A DNA stretch of 64,000 bases from Dasyornis broadbenti (lineage: Eukaryota > Chordata > Aves > Passeriformes > Dasyornithidae). How positions within the stretch are numbered: position 1 is the stretch's first letter; each line of letters opens with the position of its first letter. This document shows, in pieces, positions 35,946 to 47,900 of this stretch. Under the pieces are notes generated by a model. That model had not been told where the DNA came from. It did no database searches and saw only the letters and a program-made list of their open reading frames with translations. The stretch is taken from the NCBI GenBank assembly GCA_013397935.1, contig VZRN01000234.1, forward strand, positions 770,612 through 834,611. The letters are read 5' to 3'. The translations under genes and the position numbers were made by a program.

Positions 35946-36889
35946 CTGCCCTGAGCTTGTTCTTCTGTCGACTGGGGATAGTCCCTCAGGGCAGCCAGGG
36001 GAAGGCAGCCATTGCCCTCTGTGGGCCCGCAGTGAGTCCCTCCATGGGGCAGAGTGAACTCATTCCCATGCTTGGCACCTGCTTTGCCTGGCCATGGGCC
36101 CAGGCTGCCACAGAGCGCAGCAGGACACCAAGGTTCATGCACCATGCTCGGGATAGGAGCAAGCGGGGACAAAGCAGCAGGAGCTGGTCTGGGAAGTGGG
36201 ACCGGGGGGAACATCCTGCCTGAGTTCAGTGCCGTGGCCGCAGCCAACCCCAGTGCTCAGGGAAATGGATCTGCTTCCTGCCACAGCCTGTGCCAGGACC
36301 AGCAATGAGCAAAACAACAGCTGCTTTCCGGGCAGAACCCAGCAGAACCCAGCGCACTTCCCGAGGGCGATGGGGATGGGGTGGCTTGTGGGATGAGGCT
36401 GGGGGCCAGACAGCGCTCGGCCTGCTACAGCCACTGCTAGAGCAGGTGACAGTCAGTGACAGGCCTTGGCTCCAGCCCTGTGTGCCTGGGATGGGGGTTT
36501 GGCTGTGCTGAGCCTGGACCCCACCTTGTGGCTTCTAGTCAGCCCTGCTACGGGTTGCAGGGGTGTCCCTGCTGTCATATCTGGCTGTCCATGAAGTGCC
36601 AGTGGGTCTGGAGATGCCCCAGAACATGTGCCCTAGGAGGGGTTGGGTCCTGTGGCAGTTCTGGAGCCATGGGCAGGGATGTGCCCCCCTGCATACGTTG
36701 GGGCAGGAATGCACGTCTCGAGATGCCCAGTCCCACGGTGGCAGAGCTGTCAGGGAACATGTCTGGGGTTTTGGGCGGAAGTGGAGCCAGAGGACACCTG
36801 GACCAGAGCAACCAGAGCTGCTTGCGGGGTCCCCAGGGAGTGACATCCCCGGGTGGGCTCCAGGAATGGGGGGACAGACTGCTGGTCCC

Positions 36890-37350
36890 AGCATTATCGA
36901 CCGCGCTCCGCACCTGCCGTGGAGGGGCTTTCGTTATCGACGGGGCCCGGGAGCGATGACCGAGGGCTCCGCAGCCGCCACCGCGTCGGGAGCAGCGCCC
37001 AGCGTGTGTGCGGACCTCCCTCCCCGGGATCGCCCGCTGCAGCCAAACCTGGCATCTCCCGCACTCCCGGGCGCACCGAGCCCTCGTCTCTCACGGTGTC
37101 CCGCGTTCCCCCAGGCTGCCGTCGGGCATCCCAAATCCCCGGGAAACTCCCGGGGGCGGGCCCCGGGCCGTGCCCAGCCGGTTCCCCACCGGTCCCCTGG
37201 GGTTGTCACAGACGGCGGCTGCCGAAGCCCCCGGAGAATTTGCCTCGTCTCTCGCCTTCTCGTGGCTCTCGGTTCCTCCTCGGGAGGTGCCCGGGCAGGA
37301 GCTGCAGGACGGCATCGGGCGGGGCAGGGAGCAGCAGGTGCGAGTCTGCA
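36890..37350 (+). promoter_or_regulatory. CpG island upstream of HAP1, candidate distal promoter
   Basis: CpG density rises sharply here, about 2 kb upstream of the TRAK-like HAP1 exons. A short motif (TTATCGAC) occurs twice near 36895 and 36933. Open frames in the island do not resemble a known protein. By position it could drive the TRAK-like HAP1 transcript. Between this island and 38945 I see no other feature I can support. Confidence 0.4.
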
Positions 37351-38944
37351 CAGGTACCTGGGGCGGACTGAGCCGGGACCTTGCTCCGCCTGGCCCATGT
37401 CCCATCGCTGCCCGGGAGCACCTCCTGCTCTCGCCCAGCTCCCGTGGGGACGGTTCCCGGCTCATCGGCAGCCGAACTCTGATGGAGTGGGGGACAGTGG
37501 GGTCCGGGGTCAATAGGAGCGGGGGACGATGGGAGCAGCGAGCGATGGGATCTGCTCGCACGTGTCTGAACAAGGTTTCCCCAGGGAGAGTGAATGTACG
37601 TGCAGGAGCTGGGCCAAAAGCAGACGCAGGGCTCTGGCAGTCCCGGCTGAGCTGACTCACCGGCCGGGCTCCCTCCCCGGCGCCAGTGGCAGAGCGGCAC
37701 TTCCACACGGTGGGTCCCTGTCCTTCTATGGGGAGAAGAGGGTCTGAGTGTTTGGGGCTGGATTGGGCAGGATTGGGCCCCGAGTTCTAGCGGTGCCAGT
37801 GCCATGGGGCAGAGGACTGGGGAGAGTTGTGGGTGTTCTTCGGGGTCTGCATGTTGCCTCGTGCTGTCTCTGTCTGCCAGGGGGATGCAGGGTGGCCTGG
37901 TCTGGGTGCTGTGCATGTGGCAGCGACCCTGAGCACATGCCAGGAGAGAGGGCAGCAATGCCGTGGCAAGAGCCTGCGGTCTGGTGTGAGGGGCCCCAGC
38001 CCTCACAATGGTGGAGATGGGAGCAGGGGTGGAGATGAGGCAGGGGGCTTGTGCAGAGGCTCCTGCCCTTCAGGGCCGAAGCCCAAGCCAGAGCCACTGG
38101 AGGTGGCAGGAGAGCAGGGACATGCTGGATTTATGGCCTGTCTCATGATGTGTTTATGGTTGGGATGGGGCAGTCCCAGATGCCGCCCAGCCCTGCTCTG
38201 CATCCTGGTGCCGACAGGGTGGAGGTTCACAGATGGACTTTGCTTTTCGAGGTGGAGCTCCCCAGGGCTTTCCTGGCACCCCTGCCGTGTCTGCCCACTG
38301 CCGGGCAGCTCGACACCTCCTTCCCTGATCGCTCCACAGGCAGGGACGCAGCAGGGACCCCGTGGAGGGTCAGAGTCCTGTCCAGAGCACTGGCGCTGCT
38401 TTGGTGCTGAGCCCCCACGTCACATAGTGGCCACCGCAGAGCAGGTACGCTGACCCTTTGCCTCTGCTAAATCTGCCCCGTATGCAGGGGTGGAGCTGAG
38501 CTGAAGTCTGTTCCCACAGCCTCCCTGTCCCAACAGCAGGGAGCAGGGACACTGAGCCCTTGCTGTGCCATCCAGCCCCGGGGCTGGCAGACGTTGCCTC
38601 CAGGAAGGTGTTTGTCCTACGGCAGGATGCCGGGGGATATGGGGGCTCAGGACCCGGTCCCTAGAGCATCACCCGAACAGCTCCTTCCCCCCAGGCAGAG
38701 ACCGGAGAAGGGACTCTGCTGCCCGCCAGCGCCGCTCCAGAGAGCCAGGGCGGATGGTGCCTCTCCCCATGGCAGCCAGGCCCCCACATAACACCAGCCA
38801 AACTGGACACCCCGGTCCCACGAGAGACCCTCCCCAGCCAGACCCCACTCACCTGCCACCTCCAGCCCAGCCCGGACTCAGCTGTCACTGCCTGTCCCCA
38901 GTCTAACCCAGCGTCCCACGGGTCAGACAAGGGCACACGCCGCG

Positions 38945-38966
38945 ATGCAGCGACCATCACTGGTGG
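38945..38966 (+). other. HAP1: Candidate start exon for the TRAK-like HAP1 isoform
   Basis: An ATG with G at -3 opens a 22-base segment (MQRPSLV plus one base) before a GT (CTGGTGG|GTAGAG). Its phase exactly fits the acceptor of the conserved exon at 39446. Such a short exon can fit by chance. The alternative is an in-frame ATG at 39352, reading without a stop into the 39446 exon, which would require transcription to start in the intron. Confidence 0.3.
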
Positions 38967-39445
38967 GTAGAGGTGGGGGTGCCAGTGGGTCGCCTGGGGG
39001 AACTGGGGTGAGGGGGGTGAGGAGCTCGTGTGCTTCGGGCTGTTCCTTCATCCTGTCCCCATTTTGTGGCCAGAGATGAACCACTGTCCCGGCATCCTTC
39101 ATCCCACGCTGCATCCCACGCCTGCAGTCCCCAGCGCTGCCCGGACGGGCAGAACCTGGCCAGGAGATGGCAGCAGGACTCTGCCCGCAAACAGCAGGGC
39201 GACGAGGGGGAAGCAGGGCAAAGCCGGGGCAAGGGTCCCTGAAAGGAATCCTGTGGAGAGACCCCCCCAATCCCCACACGAGTGGCTCTGGGTGGCAGAC
39301 CCAGCTGATGGCAGCAGTACCAAACCCCGCGCGGACAGAGTGGGCTGAGGGGTGCAGGAGGTGCTCACCAGCCACAGCCCCCTGTGCAGCCCATACCCTC
39401 CACGTATCTCCCACCCTGGGCTGACACCATGTCCCTCTGTCGCAG

Positions 39446-39637
39446 AGCTGTGCAGCGAGGATGTCCCCGAGGTGGAGCTCATCAGCCTGCTGGGCGAGCA
39501 GCTGCCCCGCTACACGCTGCGGGCTGACACCGTCTTTGGCTACGACCACGGCGATTGGCTACGAGCCTCCCCCGGTCCCCCGCAGCCCGTAGCTCCCCTC
39601 ACCCCCCATCAGATAGAGGAGACCCTGCAGTATTTCC
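39446..39637 (+). CDS. HAP1: HAP1 alternative N-terminal exon of TRAK/Milton type
   Basis: A 192-base exon with acceptor TCTGTCGCAG and donor TTCC|GTGAGT. It encodes a block found at the N-terminus of TRAK1, TRAK2 and Milton: DVPEVELISLLGEQLP, RADTVFGYDHGDWL and the helix QIEETLQYF. Its final phase (one base) joins the 43967 exon to read QYFLLCAERV, as in TRAK1. Mammalian HAP1, as I remember it, lacks this block and has a different N-terminal extension. With the candidate start at 38945 the isoform would be 769 residues. The identification of the block is strong; that it is spliced to HAP1 is inferred from phase, order and homology. Confidence 0.85.
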
Positions 39638-40970
39638 GTGAGTGCCCGTGGGCAGCGAGGGTAGGGGGGTCAGTGAGGGTGGTGGGCACAGGCCACAGTG
39701 TCTGCACGGGGTTGCGACGAGGAGGACAGCCTGGGAGCTAATCACTGCTAATGGGATTGACGGGCTGGATTTCCTCATCCCGGGCTAATTCTGGGAGCAG
39801 CTTCTGCTGACCAAAGCCGGATGCTGGGAAAGAGCCCCCATTATTTCCCGGGAACCCCTGCACGTCCCTGCTCCCCCGTGCTGTGCCGTGTCTCACAGCG
39901 GTGGGACTCTGGTGAAGTTGGAAGAAGGTTTGCCAGTGAATAGTGAATCCTAGCGCTGCTGCTCACCCCAACATGACAGTCCGGAGTGGGGCGCAGGGCC
40001 CCTGCTGCCAGTGAAACCCCCAGAGCTGTGGGGATACCAGGGGAAGATCCCTGCAGCCCCCATGGCTGGGCAGGAGCAATGCCCATGGCACTGTGACGTG
40101 GCCCATCCTTGGCGTGAGGTCGGGGTTCAGCGGGGGGCACAGACGGATTATCTCTGCTTTGTTTCTGCCTCTGCCCTGCGTGTCGGGGACAGGATTAGAG
40201 CGAGGAGCTGGGGCCTGGATGTGGGGCAGTGGGAGACAGATGGGGCTGAGGACTCCACCCACCTGCTCACGCCAGGCTGGGCTGGGGGTGAATCCACACC
40301 ACGCCTTGCCTGTGCTTACAGCCTTCCCCATCTGGTTGCTCCCCTCTCTGTTCAGCAGGTGGTGGGGTGCGCCCCTCACCATTAGTACTGACTCCTGAGT
40401 GACAGTACAAGGGATTGAGCCCCAAACCGTCTGTGCCATAGGGCAGGGAGCATCCAGAACCACAGGGCCCCAGCACCCCGACCCTCCTTCATGGGGCTAG
40501 TGGTTCTTAGTCCCAGACTCCTGCAGGTCACAGATACCCAGGCCTCCAGTGCCGCTGGCATGTGCTGGTGTGGAGGGGGCCCATGGCGTCATTCCTTTAC
40601 CCAAACCTTTAAGCTGCCATCAGAAATAGCCCCCTGTAATCTGCTTGCGCAGGCATAGGGAACCTGCCCAGAGGAGCAAATCCTGGGGCAGGGGATTAGG
40701 AAGAAGCAGCTCTTGCCTGTCCATGCTGAGGCGCGTGCTTGAGCCCTTGGGCTCCTTGCGGGGTGTGTGCCCAGTTGGTGGTGCTGGCTGTGTCCCAGAC
40801 CTTATCAGGGAAACACTAGTGCCAGGAGGAGGGAGAGGCTGGGTCTGAGGGCACCTGCTCCAGTCCCCACTCCTGAGGGGTCTGGTGGTTATGGCAGGAT
40901 GTAGTTGGGTTCAGGATCCCAATGGGTAGGAGTCAAGCAGACAAAGGTGTGTGACGGTGAGGGACAGCTT

Positions 40971-40996
40971 CAGCGAATGGAATAATCCATTCGCTG
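40971..40996. repeat. Perfect 11-bp inverted repeat with 4-base spacer
   Basis: CAGCGAATGGA (40971-40981), spacer ATAA, and the exact reverse complement (40986-40996). It lies about 950 bases upstream of the HAP1-type first exon, inside the HAP1 locus. The remainder of 39640-41800 shows no feature I can support. Confidence 0.95.
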
Positions 40997-41799
40997 ATTA
41001 TTTGGGTGGTAACAAGGAAGGGCATTGGGGCAGGTGACGAGGACAGTGCGTGATGGCATTACCAGCATCACACCCACGTGGCTTGTGCTACGTGCCTACC
41101 AGCTCCTCCATAATTCAGCACACCATGATTTATTCAATTTTCCTGCTTCTGTGCTGCTTCTGCACCGGTGTGGTTATGGGGAACTGAGGGTGCCAGCCAG
41201 GCAGTGTAGGACATCCTGGGTGGGGCATGGAGGGGGCCAGGCTCCTGCCAGCCCATGCTTGGAGTCAGGGGTGGTGAATGGGGAGGTTGGAGTGGGATAG
41301 AGAAGCCCTTTCCCTGTTCAGGGTCATGGCAGGTCCCAGCACTGCAATGGGCACTGTGTGTGCAGAGTTTGTGACGTGGGCGATGATGGGGGGACCAGGC
41401 CTGGGGTTGCAGAGCAGGGCTGACCAGAATAGTGTACCCTGACCCTCACGGGGACCCCAGCCCTGCACAGTCATGGCTTTGCATGAAGGGCCCAGAACCT
41501 ACCCCCGTCCTTCCCAAGGGGCAGAAGCTGCTGTCTCTCCATGACCCATAGCATCAACCCTGCAGAGATGCTGCTCAGGGATGCCCCGGTGTCCCCTCAG
41601 CACTCACCACCACCCATGGGGGCCCGTGTGCCTAAACTTCCCGTGTCTCTGACCAGACGTGGGACACAGAATCCACGGCTGAGCATGATTGTCCTGGTGG
41701 GTGCCCCAACAAGGAGCCCGGTCCTAGGGTGCCTGATGGGGCAGAGTCTCCGAGGTGGCCCGGGAAAGCGGGGGGGAATGGGCACTCCCAGGCAGCTTG

Positions 41800-41943
41800 T
41801 GGCACCCCCCGACCCGCATCGCCCCCGCCCCGCTCCCGCCCGGCCCCGCCCCCNNNCGCAGCGGCTCCGCTCGGCGTGCGGGGCTGGGCTGGGCACGGCA
41901 GAGTGGGCACAGCGGGCTGAGCGGCTGCGGTGGGCTCGGCACG
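41800..41943 (+). promoter_or_regulatory. HAP1: CpG promoter of the HAP1-type first exon
   Basis: GC boxes (CCGCCC and CCCGCCC) and dense CpG immediately precede the ATG at 41944; there is no TATA box. NNN at 41854-41856 marks a small gap. Assigned as the promoter by position and composition. Confidence 0.6.
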
Positions 41944-44900
41944 ATGGAGATCTGGAGCAGCCCCGCCGCCTACGACGAGTTGAACGGGAATGCGGAGAGC
42001 GGCGGCGGCGCGGACCCCATCGCCCGGGAGCTGGAGGAAGGTGAGGGCGGCCCGGGCGATGCCGCCCCGGGGATGGGGATGCGGCTGTAGCAGGGCTGGG
42101 CTCCCTCTGGGCTGTTCCGGGGTGGCAAGGGCCGGGGTCTCCCCGGGGCCAGGGCTGTTTAGGAGCGCTTAAGGCCGGGGTCTCCCCGGGGCCGGGGCTG
42201 GTTGGGAGCGCTCAGGGCTGGAGTCTCCCCTCGGGAGGTGCCGTCTGCTCCCCACCTGTACGTTCCTGCAACCCCCGTCCCTTTCGCCGCTCTCTGGCAC
42301 AGAGTTGCCGCCGCCTGGTCCCTTGGGGAACCCCAGGGTCACCCCGACCCTAAGAAGACCTGACCCCACTCCGGGAGTGGTGGAGAGAGGGCGGACGGAC
42401 AGAGCCAGGGGCCCTGCCAGGTCTGCGTGTGCCCGTGGGGAAGGGCGTCCCTCCTCCCGTGGGAATGGGGGTCCTCCCCTCCCGCATCCGCCGGATCGGG
42501 CCCGCAGATGGGTGTTTGTTTACATGTTTGCCAGCGCTGCAGCCCCCATCTCCCAGGGCCAGCCGCTCGCTCTAACCGTAGCGATGCTCATGCTCTAATT
42601 ATTTCCAATTAAGGGCTCAGGGGCCTGACGAGGTGCAGTTGGGGACCCCCGCAGGGAGCGGGTCCTGTCGAGGTGCAGAGAGGGGGGTGAGGCTGGGGTT
42701 GCGGTTGGCCCTTCTTCCCATGGACCTGTTTGGGGTACGTGCCCGCTGGGGCGTGGGGCAGCACCCGGGGCAGTGAGAGCTGGACGGGACCAGGGTGGCG
42801 AGTGGGGGCATTGTCATGACAACACACTCAGCATTACACAACCCCAGCTGGGGAGACCTAATGGGATTTGTGTGGCTGAGCTTCCCCGTTAACCCACTTC
42901 GTCTGCACGACTGGGGGGTGGCTGTGACTGGGGACGTGGGTGGGGGCCCTGAGCGCAGCCAGCACTGTTCTGCCAGAGGAAACTGAGGCACACATCGTCG
43001 GGGCAGTAGAGCATCAGAAACAGCATGGGGAGTGCTGTCTGGTGTGGGCAGGGTGCAGGGTATAGGCAGGTCCCGGGCTGTTAGCAGGATCTGGGGTGCG
43101 GTCAGGGCTCGGGGCTTTGCGCCGGCTCCCGGCTCCTTCACACCGCACGGCTCCAGCGCCGCCGTCTGGGTGCGTGCCCAGAGCTGCCTGGCAGCATTTG
43201 CCGGCAGGCTTGGCAGGATCCCTACCCGGGGGACCGACGTCTCCATCCTTGCACCTCCTTCCCTGCCAGAGAGCCAGAGGGCAGTGGGGGCAGGCAGAGC
43301 TGTAGCTGGGGCCCGGCCTGACGCGGTGTTGTTGGTGGGGTGGGCAGCTGCCGGTTCTCACAGCGTCCTGCCCGCAGCTGCCTTCGTCTCTGTTGCTGTG
43401 TGGATCGTTGTGTTGTGCAGCTGGAGGGGCATCGGGTGGGTGAGGAGTGCAGCATCCCCTCCCCCAGAGAGAAACTAGGGCAGAGTTGGCTTCTCGGGGG
43501 AGATCTGGGGGAGGGGGCTGGGGACAGATTGGAGGGGACGCTGCCTGTGAGCCCGGCTCGGCACGGTGCCACCCACAGCTATTTATGCTGGAGTTCCAGC
43601 CTGCTTTCTGCTGGAGATGTCACCTCCGATCCTGTCTCTGCTGCTGCCTTTCCCCTTCCCTCCTTTCTGTCTATGAGTGGGGCTGGCACGGTGCCTGTGC
43701 TGAGGTCGTGGGGGCATCGAGGGGGCTCGTCACCCCAAGGTGCAGGCAGGGTTGGGCGTGAGGTTGAGACCCCCATTTCCCATGATGCTGTCACGGCTGT
43801 GGGCATCCCTGCCCGCCTCTGCCTGGCACTGCACGAGGTGCCGCCCAGCAGAGAAAAGGTTCTTTTTGGAGGCCAGCCTGGAGCAGCCTTGGGGGAACAG
43901 TGCTGAGGCCCTGGTCAGTGCTCCCGCAGTGTTAGGGTTCACTTTCTGGCTCTCTCCCTCTCCCAGTCCTGTGCGCTGAGCGGGTGGTCAGGATCACGAA
44001 GACCTATCACGATATTGATGCCGTCACCAACCTGCTGGATGAGGTATGTTGGAGCTCTCCACCTGTGTGAGGGCTGGGGTCTGGTGGGACCCTCGGGTCA
44101 CAAGGGTAGGTGAGGACTGGGGAAAGGGCAGGTCCTGGCTGAGGCAGGCCTGTCCCTTGCAGAAAGAGCGGGACCTGGAGTTAGCGGCGCGCATTGGGCA
44201 GTCCCTGTTGAAGCAGAACCGGAACCTGACCGAGCGCAATGAGCTGCTGGAGGAGCAGCTGGAATTGGCCAAAGAGGAGGTAACTCTGGGCCTTGGCACC
44301 CTGCAAGCCCCACTGGGGGCAGCTGTGGTTCCCTTGGCCATGTCCTGAAGCACCTTGTCTCTCCAGATTGCACAGCTGCGCCATGAGGTCTCCATGCGGG
44401 ATGACCTTCTCCACTTCTACACCACCACAACAGAGGAGAGCGAGCCCACCACCACCACCTCCACACCGTGAGTGAGAGTCCCTGTCCTGCCCCTCCCCTG
44501 GGGCAGAACGGCTCCCGTGGGTTGGGCAGAGGCATTGGGCAGGAGCTGTCAGCATTCCTAGGGTAGCACTGGCCACACTCTGTTCCCTCCCTTGGTGTCT
44601 GTGGGTCGAAGCCCACAGAGCTTGGTCACTGCAGGTGCCTGGGAGTTTCGGGGTGGGCAGGGGTCTGGGTGGGCATCCCCATCCTGCTTGCACTGCGGGC
44701 GCTCAGCGCCATTCCTGCCGTCCCCAGGCTGCGCCGGCATGAGTCCTCGCTGTCCCTGCAGCAATACTTCCAGTACGACACTTTGCAGCAGAAACTCAAG
44801 TGCCTGGAGGAGGAAAACCAGAAGCTCCGTATGGAGGTGAGCAGAGCCAGCTGGCAGATGCCCCTCAGTGCCCACCTATGCCCTGCTCTCCGTGGGGGGA

Positions 44901-47900
44901 CTGGAGATGCCCCCCGGGAGATGGGAGGTCCTGCCTGTCGTGCTTATTCCCTCCAACCTTCTTCCCCAGGCCACCAACATCGCCACTGAGACCTGTCAGT
45001 ACGAGGATCAAGAGCAGCAGCTGATGATAGATTGCGTGGAGCAGTTTTGTATGTAGGGTTGGGGGGTCTGCAGGCGCTGCCCAGCAGGCACTGCTCAGCT
45101 GCATGGGCTGGCGCTGGGGACCGCGCCCTGGCGGTGACGGACCCCGGCCCTCCCCCAGCCGAAGCGAGCCAGCAGGTCGTTCACCTGTCGGAGGAGCTGG
45201 CGCACAGGGCCGAGGACGCGGCACGGCAGCAGGAGGAGATCACCCAGCTCCTGGCGCAGGTCGCGGAGCTGCAGCATAAGTGTCGCTCGGTGAGGGTCCC
45301 CTGCCCGTGCCGGGGGGAGAGGGGTGCGGGCACAGCGCCCTGACCTGGCCGTTCCTGCCCGCAGTACGGCTCCGAGGTGGAGGAGCTCCAGCAGCACCTG
45401 ACGGCGGCGAAGGAGGTGCAGCAGCAGCTCCGGATGGAGGTGAGGCCGGGGGAAACCGTGGGTGCCCGGCTTGGTGGGGGATCCTGTCCCGCTGCCCCCG
45501 GGGCCGTGCTCGAGCCGTGCCCGTGTCCCCGCAGCTGCGGGATCTGCAGGAGAAGTACGCGGAGTGTGGCGGGATGCTGCAGGAAGCCCAGGAGGAGGTG
45601 AAGAGCCTGCGGAGCCGCAGCTTGCCCAACAGCACCGTCAGCCGCTACAGCGCGGCCAGCCTCCTGCCCGTGGTGAGCGCGGAGGCCCGGGCGGTAGGGT
45701 GGGGGTCCCTGCTCTCCCTTCTACTGACACTGCGTGCCTCCATCCCCAGGACTCTCTGGCGGCTGAGATCAAGGGGATGATGAGGAAGAGGACAGACAGC
45801 TCCTCCTCGGACTACAAGTGAGTGCTGTCACCGGTGGCTCGTGCTGTGCCATGGAACAGGGTCCGGCTCACCCCCACCTGCTTCCTGCCCGCAGGAGCTA
45901 CCAGCGCGTCTTCGAGACCGTGAAAGCGGTGAACCAGGCAGCCAAAGCCAAGTCTTGCTCTGACTCTCCCCACCACGTCCCAGGCTCCAAGCAGTTGTCG
46001 GCTGCCCACTCTGGGGGGGCCAGCACCCCCCACACCAGCTGCTCTGGCTTGGACGATGCCCGGTGAGTGCCAGGGTGGGGGGAAATGAGGCCAGGTGGGA
46101 CAGCGGCTGACCCTGCACAGGACAGGGATGCTGGTGAGCTGCTGCTCACACCAGGGCAGAAAACAGCCTGGGGCAGGGAGGGCAGGGTCTGGCTGGGATC
46201 TTGCGTAGTCTGAGGTGAAGTGTGGGACTGCAGGCCTGGGCAGCCTAACGCTGTGCCCGCCGGCAGGGCCGAGGGGCCCAGCGAGGACTCCCGGGCAGCC
46301 CCGGGCCGGCAGGACCTGGAGGCGGCGGTGCAGCGGCTGTCGGTGCGGCAGCAGAGCCACGTCTCCGAGGAGCGCTCCTTCTTCGAGGCCGAGCGCGAAC
46401 GCAAGCTCTGGCGGCTGAGGGATGGGGCGAGCTCCAGTGGCTTCCTCACCCCCGAGGGCAGCGTCGTCTCCACCGGGACCAACTGCTCGGGGGGCTCCGA
46501 GCTCACCGCTGGCTCCAGCTTCTCCCTCGGCTCTCTCACCTACCTGCCCGACAAACTGCAGATTGTGAAGCCCCTGGAAGGTGAGGGGCAGAGGGGGTGC
46601 AGAGCTGTAGGTGCTCTGAGGGTCCAACACCTCCACTTGAGTACCCCCTGGCTGTGTCCCCCCCAGGCTCTGTGACTCTCCACCACTGGCAGCAGCTGGC
46701 ACAGCCCAACCTGGGTGGGATCCTGGTGCCCCGTCCCGGGGTGCTCACCAAAGACTTCAGGCAGCTGGACATCGACCTGGAGGAGGTGTACAGCCTCAAT
46801 GACCTGGAAGAGGATGATGTGGACGCCAGCTCCTTCAAGCTGCTCCCTACCTCAACGCCCACCAAAGCCAAGGAGCGTCCCAGGGGTGAGCACGGGGTGA
46901 GGGGACAGAGGAGACACTGCTCCCGGGATGCCCCCGTCCTCCTGTCTAGGCTGCCCCTCGCCCCGCGCCGTGCTGTCCCCTCTTGCAGCAGCCTGTCCCT
47001 GCCACCCCGCTGTCCCCACGGGGGTGCTCCACCTGCAGCTGCACAAAGGCCATTCTCGGGCAGCTGCCCCAGCGGGTCGAGCGTTGGCCATCACTCTGGC
47101 CAGCCCCTGCTGCCCCCCGGCCGCCTGGAGGGGGCAGCAGGTCTGGGACCGACGGCATCTCCTGGTCCCACACGTGCTCGCTGCCCCCTCTGAGCAGGCA
47201 CCAGACCACAGCGGCTGCTGGAGCTGTGCCCTGCTCATGGAGCTTCCAGCCCAGCTTTGGCTGTCCCGCCTGCTCTCTGCCGTGCCCTCCACCTGTGTCC
47301 TGCCCCCCCTCCCCATTGACCCCTTGTCTCCTGTCCCTTCCAGTGTTCCTCTCTGTTAACAACCTCCCCCAGACCCCGTCTACCTTCACCATCACCACCT
47401 GCCACATCCTCCACCCCACCACTGCGATCACCACGGTGACACCCAGGTAAGGCGCTTGGCCCCCACCGCCTGCGCTGCCTGCACCAGCCCCCGGCCCCGC
47501 TGTGCCCCCCGAGCTCTCTCCTCCTCACCCCATGCCTGGGTTCCCTGCAGCTCGAGCAACTGGCAGGCCGGGGGCCACCTGCAGGCCCTGATGCTCTGAG
47601 AGATGCCAACACTAGAAATATGCCCAAACCTGGCTGCTGGGGTGCCTGTGTGCCCGGGGCTGGCACCCTGCTGGGAGCTGGGACCAGCCCCCCTGCTCTG
47701 CACTGCAGCACCCTGATGGGTGGAAAGCCTTCCTCGGGTGGGTTCACCCAGGGGAGCAGCACCTGGGGTATGGAGCAGCAAGTGCTCCTGGCAGTCTGGG
47801 GAATGGACACAGCTTTCCTCCCTCCACACTTGGGCAGCAGCCTGGACATTTTCCCAGCCACCCTTCATTAATGAGCACCGGTGATTAGCCCTAATGAGTC

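Noticed and set aside
36563..37516. 317-codon plus-strand open frame in the CpG island upstream of HAP1
   Set aside because: Low-complexity Gly/Ala/Pro/Arg content, no family similarity, and its phase does not fit the HAP1 acceptor at 39446.
45812..46702. 296-codon minus-strand open frame
   Set aside because: Antisense shadow of HAP1 exons 45895-46062 and 46267-46580.
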